DNA of 64,000 nucleotides from Cheiracanthium punctorium (lineage: Eukaryota > Arthropoda > Arachnida > Araneae > Cheiracanthiidae), in NCBI GenBank assembly GCA_038373885.1, contig JAWZYV010012349.1, positions 166,501 to 230,500 on the forward strand. The letters run 5' to 3'. The notes under the pieces were generated by a model. The model made no database searches. It was not told the DNA's origin and saw only the letters and a list, made by a program, of their open reading frames with translations. Below, in pieces: positions 55,110 to 64,000 of the stretch; within the stretch, counting starts at the first letter, position 1, and each line of letters begins with the position of its first letter. Made by a program: the position numbers and the translations under genes.

Positions 55110-55191
55110 GACGAGGTGGCCGAGTGGTTAAGGCGATGGACTGCTAATCCATTGGGCTCTGCCCGCGTGGGTTCGAATCCCATCCTCGTCG
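55110..55191 (+). tRNA. trnS-GCT: tRNA-Ser (anticodon GCT)
   Basis: Complete cloverleaf of 82 bases. Acceptor GACGAGG/CCTCGTC with discriminator G; D arm with GAGTGGTTAAGGC; anticodon stem ATGGA/TCCAT with loop CTGCTAA (anticodon 55143-55145); long variable arm typical of serine; T arm GTGGGTTCGAATCCCAT. A run of Ts about 8 bases downstream would end Pol III transcription. It reads AGC/AGT codons. All expected features are intact, so it is likely a working nuclear gene. Confidence 0.97.
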
Positions 55192-55199
55192 GCGTTCTG

Positions 55200-55210
55200 T
55201 TTTTTTTTTT
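55200..55210 (+). terminator. Pol III terminator of tRNA-Ser
   Basis: A run of more than ten Ts starting nine bases after the tRNA. Confidence 0.85.
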
Positions 55211-56600
55211 GGTTATACATAATTTTTTCTTTACATCTTTTTTATGATCTATCTTTGAATTAAAACTGTTCTTGATTGCTGTATTTGAAAAGGACTTTGT
55301 TAATGTAATGACGAGATTTATTTTTTACTTTTATAGCTGAGATAATGTGAATTAAATGTCTTGGGAATATCACTACTGATTCAACAAGCCGTGGTTTGTA
55401 ACTAAATAACAATAAAAAGAATGAGAATGCACATAAACGGAATCGCATAAATAGTTAATATTCATTTCTGAAACAGTGTTGCATTTGCTTCAAACGAAAA
55501 CTACATCGGACATATATTTGTTTACAAAAGAAAAGCGTCATAATAGGTAATTCCGTTATGCTTATTAGTAAAATATTGAAGCAATGTCATTTTTACACAA
55601 TAATGCCTTATTAAATTATTATATGAGATAGAACTATCGTTTAATTTACTTAAACTGGATTTAAACTAAAAGGTTTTTAAAAAAGACGCGCATATAGTTA
55701 ATACAAACTGCACTAGATAGCAGCACTAAAGGAAAAAGTGCTCCTCTTATTGCAATCGACTTATCAAAATTTAATATGCAGTTGGAACAATCTGATAAAA
55801 CAAGCGATTATTAATGTTTTTTTTCTTCCTTAAAAAATAGTCTTCGATGCTCTTTAAGCATTAGTTTATTTAAGTGAATATTTTTCATAATGTATATAAA
55901 CGAGTCATGTAAAAGGCCGTGCCTAGAATTTTTGCGGCCCAGTGCAAGAGCAGACTTTTTACAGCCACATTTAAAAAAAAAAAAAAAAAGAGTTTTTCAG
56001 TATGTTAAGTTCTTATCAAAAATTATGAAATAAAAGCATAATCCTTTCAGACAGCTTCCTAAACTTTGTTAATAATTACTTTAAATTTGACATAAAGTAT
56101 ACTCATTAATAAATAGAAATTTGTATGATTTTCTATCACAAAACAATATATGCTATTTTCATTACTTTGAAATGCTTTTTTCCAGAATTTCTTCTAACTC
56201 AAACGTGCGTCAATTTATAAAAGCTGGAGTACAAGATACTTAGGCAAGGCCATAATCGGAGGCAGATCCAAAAAAAGTTCCATGGGAGCAGGGCGCTTGC
56301 TAAAGGAGAGCCCCCCCCCACACACACTCGTAAATTCTGTTAAACTTGGCAAAATTAGATACCTAGTTGGCAAACTTGGTAAAAAAATTTTAACGAAAAC
56401 TACAATTTACTTTCTATATCTGGTACCCTTGGCAAAATTCCACAAGCCCAGTTGCCAAAAGTAAGAAGTTGGTAATACAGTTGATAAGAAAAAAATATAA
56501 ATAAGTTGGTAAAAATTAATATTTGACTGGCAGTTTATCGACATCTCTTCCCCCCCCCCTAAAAAAGTCTTCCCAATGACCCCGAAAGAGAGGAAACGGA
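55211..56600. other. Intergenic, unrecognised
   Basis: AT-rich with A-runs at 55973-55989 and C-runs at 56310 and 56552. No supported gene. Confidence 0.5.
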
Positions 56601-56635
56601 AATGGAAATATGGGTTACAGCCAATTATTTATGCT

Positions 56636-56845
56636 GGGGAACCAGGCCGGGGGGTGGGATTGCCCTCAGTGGGGGACAGGACTTTCTAAGGGGTCGTCCT
56701 AACCCGTATTTACGCGAAGTTTCGGAGAAAACCACTGAAAACTTCGAACGGTTAGGCTGGCGGACGCTACCTGATGGTTTCGAACCAGGCACCTTCCATC
56801 TCCCAGTTACCGCTATGCGCTCTGTCACTGGTGGGGCCCCTGAAA
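56636..56845 (-). repeat. tRNA-derived SINE, ACTTTCTAAGGGG family, copy 4
   Basis: On the - strand A-box-like AGTGACAGAGCGC, B box GGTTCGAAACC, then TTTTCTCCGAAACTTCGCG and CCCCTTAGAAAGTCC. The ORFs on both strands are not genes. Confidence 0.8.
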
Positions 56846-56936
56846 GGGAGACGTGGAAAGTATGATCAAGCATATTATAAGAGATGGATCATTCTTTTTT
56901 TTTTTTTTTTTTTACATCTCCTTTTTAATGTTGAAC

Positions 56937-57444
56937 CAGTGGCGGCTAGTGGGATACAGCAAGTACAGCCCGGCTGCACTTGAAATTATCAGCACATACT
57001 TTAAAATAATTTATTCTACTAATTTTCCTAAATTCAGATTAGAATTTTGGAATTCCTACGGTAAATTAAAAAAATCTCCGAAAAAAACTAAACACAAAAA
57101 AACGTATTGTGGCCGGATCGCTCATTCAGAAAAAAAACACTTTAATCTTCCCGCAATTCAATTGGGAAAAACTTTGGTTCAGCCCAGAGCGCTGAAAAGA
57201 AAATTGGCAGCACCGTTGCCATGATAACGACTACGTAAGCAGCCTCTCCGGCATAGGGAGTATGCAGCTGATACAGCCGATGAAAGATTTTTTAACGGCG
57301 GCTGAACTTGAGAACTCGACTAACTGATTGGCTCGGACGAGAAGGAGGGAGGGGGTAAGGAGATTATATGTTTGGAAAACTCTCGACTTTATATTGCAAC
57401 TGTCACCACCACCCCCCCACAGTTTTGACCACGAGCCGCCACTG
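56937..57444. mobile_element. hAT MITE, CAGTGGCGGCTAGTGG family
   Basis: CAGTGGCGGCTAGTGG and CACGAGCCGCCACTG ends with an exact 8-bp duplication TGTTGAAC (56929-56936, 57445-57452). Confidence 0.93.
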
Positions 57445-57758
57445 TGTTGAACCCGTGTTTAACTTTTCTACTCTCATCATTAAAAAGACGTAACAAAGAA
57501 CACTTTCCCTTCATTAACTGATATTAATTACCAGAATGGTTCTTTGATTGCTTGGGTCCAGCGTTGCACTTACGCAATTGCGGGGTTCCTATGGAATATT
57601 CACAGAACCATAATGGGGAAGCAACATCGGTGCGTCTTTTTTATGATGAGAGCAAACAGGATAAACAGGGGTTTAGTAGTATCCTTAAGATTCAAGGAGG
57701 GAGGGAAGGTGCAATAGCCCCCCCCCTCCTGGATTCCGCTACTGTCCATAACCTAGAT

Positions 57759-57999
57759 CAGAGGTGGCGAAGCTTTATGGATCAACGTGCCATTTTTCTA
57801 AAGAAATGTTTAATGAGGCCATAGACGTGCCGACAAATAGTTAAATAATTTTGACTTAATGATTTTGTCTCGGCGACCGTTTGATCGTGATTCTTCATAG
57901 TGAACTTAGTTCATTTTAATTGAAATGCAAACCATTTTGATCAGTGGCGTGCCGAAAATATTGTGTAGCGTGCCATGTGCCATTGGTTCGCCACCCCTG
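57759..57999. mobile_element. hAT MITE, CAGAGGTGGCGAA family
   Basis: CAGAGGTGGCGAAGC and GGTTCGCCACCCCTG ends with an exact 8-bp duplication ACCTAGAT (57751-57758, 58000-58007). Confidence 0.93.
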
Positions 58000-58020
58000 A
58001 CCTAGATGAAAGGTAGGTAG

Positions 58021-58420
58021 TAGAGATGAGACGGGCTCAGCCCGAGCCCGAAAGCCCGAGCCCGAGCCCGGGCCCGACTCGGGCTCAGGCTCTGTAATTC
58101 ACGATTGCGTTCGGGCTCGGGCGGGCTCGGGCTCGTGAAAAATTTCTTCTTTGTTGAACATACTCCTTGAAACAGATTTTAAAAAGTGATTCATGGGATA
58201 AATAGACGTACTTATTTCAAAAAATAGCGGCACGGGGGACTAGAAGGTGTGTGAAGCTCCAAAATTTATTGTATCCTCTTAATGAAGTAGTTAATTTTAT
58301 TTGTCTTTAGCTGAAATTTCGGGCTCGGGCTCCAACTTTAATAATATTGCTCGGGCTCGGGCGGGCTCGGATTAAGTCTTCGGGCTCGGGCTTCAAAAAA
58401 TGAGCCCGAACTCATCTCTA
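58021..58420. mobile_element. hAT MITE with GGGCTC subterminal repeats, copy 2
   Basis: TAGAGATGAGACGGGCTCAG and GAGCCCGAACTCATCTCTA, exact 8-bp duplication GTAGGTAG (58013-58020, 58421-58428). Dense GGGCTC/GAGCCC repeats near both ends. Related to 45634-46110. Confidence 0.94.
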
Positions 58421-58597
58421 GTAGGTAGGTCTTAGCAGGAGAATATAGTTGCAGGGCGGGGGAGGAGTTTTCCAATTTGTGTATCGTTTTCAAGAGTATT
58501 TATTTCACATAATTGTATGTGCCATTGTTATTTTTAAACCGTCATCTAAATACCGCAATATACCGTTAATCCCCCTCCTCAAACACGATGAAAGGTC

Positions 58598-58632
<35 letters not shown>

Positions 58633-58806
58633 AGATGGGACACTTACTCTGTAATAAAAGGAGAAAATACGTAATGTGTTAGGCAGATATGTCGATTGCC
58701 GTTCGTTTCAAAATTTGTACTTCCGTGTAAATTAAAAAAAAAAAATATGGAAACATTATGTATTTACATAGTACTAAATATTAAAAGGTAGGAGGCGTCG
58801 GTTGGC

Positions 58807-58992
58807 GACCCTTTTTTGACGGCAGCTGGCTTTGCCGCACAGCCAGCTGCCGTTTTCAAAAAAAGGGTCTCTAGATCTGTGGGACGCGATGAACGTTTCG
58901 ATCGTCTGCCCTCTTGCTCGTAGTTAAGTCGAGCGATGGCAACGGCTGCCCCTTTTTCAGCATTGGGAAAGGGTTGCGCCTCAAAGGGTTAA
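58807..58992. mobile_element. piggyBac-like fold-back MITE, copy 4 (partial)
   Basis: Has the internal hairpin (CAGCTGGC...GCCAGCTG) and ends TTGCGCCTCAAAGGGTTAA, the inverted left end of the family. The other side is missing. Confidence 0.75.
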
Positions 58993-59510
58993 AAAGCAAA
59001 CAAACATGAACTGCGTTTTAAAAATTGATATTTTCTAAGGTGAAATACGTAGTTCTACGAATGACATTTGGATCTGTTCTCATTCATGGACTTATCTTTG
59101 TTTTGTTTATGCATCTCCTCTTTGTTAGTGGATGGGTTAAGCGAAGATAAGTTGAGAGGTTTCTCGAGTGCTAATGGGCAGATATTGGGGTGGTCCGTGT
59201 CATCACGCACATTTCCCATGCAAAGTATTGTTTACAAGTTATTATGTCACCGACAGATAAATGCTTATTTACGACAAAGAAAAATTAATCACACAGTGGG
59301 ATGGGATGCTTTTAAGCTGGTATTATGAACTACAAATATGCTGGACGACGTTGATTTAAATTCTTAAAAACAGACACAAATAGATATAAATAAATTAATA
59401 GAGGAATAGATAATATACTATAAATAGAGGTACTAGCTGCTACGACTGTTACTACACACACACACACTAAAATTTCTCCTAAAAATAGTGATTAGTACAT
59501 AGCCAATATT
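58993..59510. other. Intergenic, unrecognised
   Basis: An 86-codon ORF (59068-59328, +) has no known features or context. Confidence 0.4.
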
Positions 59511-59698
59511 CATGGGCGCCGACAGAATATTTCCCAGGGGGGGGCAAAGACTACTCCCCGGGGGGGGGAAAACTACTTCAGCGTATGTTTACCATGTTGG
59601 CAAGAATAAAAAAGCAAGGGAAAACACTGCATACAAAAATCCAAGGAGGGGCAAGTGCCCCCCTTGCCCTATGCTGCCGGCGCCCATGCCAATATTCA
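59511..59698. mobile_element. hAT MITE, CATGGGCGCCG family
   Basis: CATGGGCGCCGACAG and CTGCCGGCGCCCATG ends, exact 8-bp duplication CCAATATT (59503-59510, 59699-59706). G-runs inside. Confidence 0.92.
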
Positions 59699-59900
59699 AA
59701 CAAAAGTGACATTTGATTAGGAAATTATTTTTTTAAAGGTTATACTACTTGAGGATTGAAAAAAAGTAAATGAAAAATAAATCGAATAATATATGAATTT
59801 ATACATGAATAGCTTATATATTTATTCAATCAGGGTATATCAAGTGAAACTTTTTTTTCATGCAATTACGGTAATCACCAATACAAAAATACCACAAAGC

Positions 59901-60146
59901 TTAACCCATTAAGCGCCAAAGCTCCCGTTACGGGAACATCTATTATAACTTTTTTTTCTTAAAATATCTTAACGCAATTTACGAAATACACATTTTATGT
60001 AAACATTTGCACTATATAACACACCCTATAGTGTAAATGTTTATATAAAATGTGTATTTCGTAAATTGCATTAAAATATTTTAAGGGGAAAAAAATATAT
60101 ATAATAGATGTTCCCGTAACCGGAGCTTTGGCGCTTAATGGGTTAA
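59901..60146. mobile_element. Near-perfect palindromic TTAA MITE
   Basis: 246 bp bounded by TTAA: TTAACCCATTAAGCGCCAAA to TTTGGCGCTTAATGGGTTAA. The arms pair over almost the whole length, with a short AT-rich centre. Confidence 0.92.
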
Positions 60147-60239
60147 ATGGAGCTTATAAGGGTTTCAAACATTGTAATTTATCGAAACTATCTGTCAAAA
60201 AGCGACTTGGAGCCATCCTCTAACCATGTACATACAAAT

Positions 60240-60424
60240 ACTTCAGACAACCTTTGAAACGTTGCGGGCCAAATGTTAGCGAAGTCGCGGGCTAAACTTC
60301 AGGAATTTAGCGAAGCTGCGGGCTGTATAATCAGGATTCATATGGTATTTTGAATGGTTTATGTGGGTTTTATACAGGGTTTTGATATGTGCTGCGGCCG
60401 TAATCCGGTTGCCCATATGTGCTC
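60240..60424. mobile_element. hAT-like MITE, CAGGTATGGGCAACC family, copy 3
   Basis: CAGACAACCTTTGAAACG at the left and CCGGTTGCCCATATG at the right; body matches 13248-13414. Confidence 0.55.
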
Positions 60425-60429
60425 TAAAT

Positions 60430-61214
60430 CAGCGGTGCGCAAACCGTGGGTCGCGACCCCCGGAGGGGTCGCGAGAAAATTTTTGGGGGTCGCCAAATTC
60501 AAAGAGATTCAAATTTATGAAAAATGTACAATTATTTATTTCAAAGAACTGAAATAATACAAGAGAAGAAACTGACAATTATTATTTTACGAGCGCGATA
60601 TTCGCGATCGCTATCACGGGGCTTCAAAACCACGTTATCATGCATAGTGATCTGCAAATTGATCATGCATAGTGATCATACATCGTGATCTTCAAAATTA
60701 TTTTCCTTAAAACAAAACACCGATCTCGATTGGATCCAGAGGATGACTTACGACTTGCGATTTCCAATACAGATCCGAACATAGAAGCAATCATGAGCTC
60801 TTTGCAAGCACATATTTCACATTGACTTTTTATGATGTAAAAGTTTTTTAAAGTATTTTTTAAAATATTTATATCCATATGCATAAATAAACTATTGTTT
60901 TATAAAATTATGTGTTGATTCATTAACTGATTTTTATGATGTTACAACTTTTATAAAATTTTTATGGTGGTTTATAAGTTTGGTGCGCTGTTTTAAAAAC
61001 GCGTTATTCCAATCGATGACGTCACGACACTCTTTTAAAAACACCCTGCAAGAGCAACTCCCAGAAAGAATTTCAGTGTAACTTCGTTTTCAATTAAACA
61101 AAATGTCTACTGTCTATCCAGGGGTCGCGACAAAATTTTACTCAAAATAGGGGGTCGCGACCAAATTTTACACAAATCAGGGGGTCGCAGATGAAAATAG
61201 TTTGCTCACCACTG
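60430..61214. mobile_element. hAT MITE, CAGCGGTGCGCAAAC family
   Basis: CAGCGGTGCGCAAACCGTGGG and GTTTGCTCACCACTG ends, exact 8-bp duplication CTCTAAAT (60422-60429, 61215-61222). GGGGGTCGC(G)A repeats near both ends. Confidence 0.93.
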
Positions 61215-61479
61215 CTCTAAATTATCATAAAGAAATTTAAGTTTTAAAATGATGTTTTTTGTTTGTTTGTTTCACCCTGTTTTTCCGCCTCCCGAGTGAC
61301 ACGGCTTGGACATATAACATCTACAGAATATGTGTAAATGGTATCGCAACCGTCCAGACCCGTACGGCTAAGATACGTCGCTCCGATAAATAAACAAAAT
61401 ATTTTGTGTTGTTCTTTGTTTATTAAGAAAATATATTAATTTTGAAAATAAATAGAAAATATTCTTAATTATTCCATTT

Positions 61480-61779
61480 TTGTCCTTGCATCTTTCCTAC
61501 ATAAGAATAAGCATTACAGATGGAGCTCTGGGAGCAGCTCCATTTGATTCGGCGAACAGAAAAACGCCACAAATGATATCAAACACGCTTTTCCCGGTGA
61601 GTATGCTAAAGCAGTCACAAGACGGTCGTTGCAATAGGTCCCAGGATCTGCTGAGTCACATTGGACCAGCACCTGCTGCTTATACAAGCAATGTTAAGGA
61701 TCTCACGAACACACTTAAAAATGCTCATCTGATTTTCACTACTTGCTTAGAAGTGATGAACAATATTTACCTAGGTTAG
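61480..61779 (+). other. Unassigned 99-codon ORF, possible exon
   Basis: The ORF includes DGALGAAPFDSANRKTPQMI and LSHIGPAPAAYTSNVKDLTN, is less AT-rich than its surroundings and resembles no family I know. Inside, 61520-61596 is flanked by CATTACAG and CCG/GTGAGT, a possible internal exon. No other exons of such a gene are visible. Confidence 0.25.
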
Positions 61780-62003
61780 CCGTTTTTATCACGGCAACAA
61801 CGGGGAACTTTTAACACACACACCTCGTGACTTCTGATTAATTCATAGAGACATTTTTGAGATAAAAAAATTTTTAATTTTTTGACCAATTTTAATTTTG
61901 AAATATTTAAAAATTACTTTGTTGTATACTTTCACTTTTTGAAATGCACGTGAAATGAAAGCGGATACGTTTACATTTCAATCAGAAAAACAAGAAGGTA
62001 TGG

Positions 62004-62376
62004 GGCTGTGCGGCACAGCCAGCTGCGTCAGAAAGGGGTCTCCAGATCTGTGGCACGCGATGAACGTTTCGATCGTCCGCCCTCTTGCTGGAGTTAAGTC
62101 GAACGATATGGCAACGACTGCTCTTTTTTCAGCATTCGACAATGTATCCAGCTGTTATCGCATTCTTCTATTTTTCAGCAGATGCCAGTGCTGTTAAAAA
62201 TAATCGCGACCATTTTTTTTTACGGGAAATGACGTGCTAAAAAGTAAAGGATTCTCGTGGAGCTGTGTCACCCGCAACTATTTTTATAGAAATCCAATGT
62301 ATTCTTCGTGGCTGGCAACAGTCAAAACGTCAGAGTTGGGTGTTCCCAGAGCGGGAACACTGTGCGTTAGAGAGTT
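62004..62376. mobile_element. piggyBac-like fold-back MITE, copy 5 (left end lost)
   Basis: Starts inside the hairpin (GCACAGCCAGCTGCGTC) and follows the family to GCGTTAGAGAGTTTAA; the final TTAA is degenerate. Confidence 0.75.
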
Positions 62377-63027
62377 TAAGAGCTACATTATGATATTTAA
62401 TTTAATCTTGTATTTTTGTTAGCATAACAACGTAGGTGTATTGCAATGAACACTGGAATGTAGTAAAAGGATTTTTACGTCTCAGCCGCTCAGGGAGTTA
62501 AATACCTCCAGATTTCTACTCTGTTACAAAACATTGAGTCTAGCCTGCAGGATACAAAGCATGCATCCTTCACGTGGTGACTGGGCGAAGTTAAGCCACC
62601 ATCGGTATGGTTTTCATTCAGAGATCACGTGCTCGAATGTCGAATGCCCTCTCCCCTTTCATTAATTTGAGGTGAAAATTTATTGCATAAGGGGATAGAG
62701 CGTCTGTATGATTGAGAAATTTTCTTTGTCAGGTTAGTTCCTGTTTCTTGTACTGAGAAGGGCGTTAAAAAATGAGATTAAAATAGCAAGAGTAATCAAG
62801 TGAATGAAGGCCATTAAACATGTACATTGAATATTTCATCATTATGAAGACATTAGTTTATTCTTGAAAGGCAGAATGAGTAAATAATAAATACACTTGC
62901 TTATTCATTTATTTGCTCAGTTGAACATGTGTACTTCCATAGAAACTGGTTGCGAAACTACCAAAAGTACGCATAAAAAGTACTGTACGATGATTAAACC
63001 GTTAATTTAATAATAATAGGTATCCGC
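62377..63027. other. Intergenic with a possible Pol III-derived segment
   Basis: GTGACTGGGCGAAGTTAAGC (62578) is somewhat A-box-like; no B box consensus or duplication found. Otherwise unrecognised. Confidence 0.4.
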
Positions 63028-63126
63028 CCCTAGTAGCATAATTAGTCCAAAAGACGTTTTTTAACGTCAAAAAAACGTATTTGCAACGTAATTTGAACGT
63101 TTTTTAAACTAGTTGTGCTACTAGGG
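63028..63126. mobile_element. Short palindromic MITE, CCCTAGTAGCA ends
   Basis: CCCTAGTAGCATAATTAGT and ACTAGTTGTGCTACTAGGG are complementary, and the interior (ACGTTTTTTAACGT, AACGTTTTTT) also folds back. Confidence 0.8.
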
Positions 63127-63239
63127 GCTTTACCGGGACAATCTTTTGAAAAAAAAACATTTTCTGAATTTAAAGACGCTAACAAATAATCCACGGCCAT
63201 CCTGATCTTGACTTGAACTATGAGACGCAAATTCGAACA

Positions 63240-64000
63240 AAAGAAAGAAAAAAAGAATAATTCTGTGTGGTCACAAGAAAACAGATCTTTTTTTTTTAAA
63301 GAGAAGAGGGTTGGCTACGTGCAAGGCCGTAGCCAGATGGAGAGGAGGAGAGGGGGTGGGGGGGGGGGGAGAACTATGTGAGTTTGATCCCCATTCCAAA
63401 ATTTTAGTCAATGCATTTGTAGTTTTTTTTATTTGCGTGAATTCGGGAGATCAGTTAAATGTGAAAAAAAAAATTTCCCACTGAAGTCTAATTTTTGTGC
63501 GTATGAGAATTGTGTTCAATAAGGATTACTAGTGATGGTTACATTTTACATCTTATTTAAAACAAACCCTTATGTATATGCATGTGTATATATGTATAAA
63601 ATTTCCATTCAGTTACGGGCCAGGGGCAAATGTCCCCTCTCTCTCGGCTGGTCTGGCAGGAAGAAAAGATGGATAGGATAAGCAAACATGTTCAAGTTCA
63701 CACAACTCATGCAATGACAATTTTACTAAACTTTTATGATGAATGGTTTATCATAAATATGTTATTTTAAATTTTGTTACAATTAGCTGTAGTCCTTTAA
63801 AATTTCGTTGGACAAAAAATACATTCACGTATTTTTTCGAGTTTGTATTTCTTATAGTAATTAAAAATTGAAACTACGCAGCGCTGACTCGGGACCCCTC
63901 TAGAGCCTTCCCCTCGATATCTATGGACCCGGTGTCGTGGGACTTCCGACGCTCATGAAAATCGTGGGGGGATTTCCGACTGGGGGGAGGCAGCGATGGC
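63240..64000. other. Right edge, unassigned repeat-rich sequence
   Basis: GGCCGTAGCCAGATGG (63325) resembles hAT-type ends of the CAGTGGCGTAGCC kind. The last 120 bases are GC-rich and lack coding features. Confidence 0.4.

Noticed and set aside
56602..56873. Overlapping 82-87 codon ORFs on both strands
   Set aside because: They coincide with a tRNA-derived SINE.
62578..62640. Possible 5S rRNA because of GAAGTTAAGC
   Set aside because: Only about ten bases match; the rest of 5S is absent.

Overview
This is an AT-rich animal genomic window. Its one conserved protein-coding gene is the C-terminal three quarters of NOG1 (GTPBP4), the nucleolar GTPase needed for 60S ribosome assembly. Fifteen exons lie on the + strand between 6959 and 38020, all with GT-AG introns, giving about 521 codons that follow the animal NOG1 order: G1 box, DTPG, NKND, acidic stretch, basic tail. 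The first ~118 residues are not visible, so the upstream exons probably lie left of the window. Intron structure, the nuclear tRNA and the transposon set (hAT, piggyBac-like, Tigger-like, a Penelope-like GIY-YIG fragment, tRNA-derived SINEs) fit an arthropod. A chelicerate such as a spider is my guess, not something the sequence proves.

The most interesting signal is in the long NOG1 introns, which hold at least 18 snoRNA-like units in four families on the host strand. The intron left of 6959 has two H/ACA units (1548-1652, 2004-2108) and five C/D units (3318-5310) with an identical guide next to box D. The intron 8077-12857 has three C/D units. The intron 15934-22647 has eight H/ACA-like units in two subtypes, amplified by a tandem duplication of nearly 2 kb. 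A ribosome-assembly gene thus seems to carry lineage-expanded rRNA-modification guides. One C/D guide complements the LSU rRNA segment AACAGCCTCTA.

The rest of the introns and all of 38.1-64 kb are mostly transposon sequence. There are many non-autonomous hAT elements with exact 8-bp target duplications. A separate group with CATA..TGCCAAC ends and 6-bp duplications includes an element with recognisable but broken hAT transposase pieces; its empty site survives in the duplicated copy. There is a piggyBac-like TTAA fold-back MITE family, and a solo LTR (35375-36154, - strand) with an intact TATA-Inr core promoter and near-perfect heat-shock elements. SINEs are also present. One intact tRNA-Ser(GCT) lies at 55110-55191. 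I found no second convincing protein-coding gene; a 99-codon ORF at 61480-61779 is the only weak candidate.
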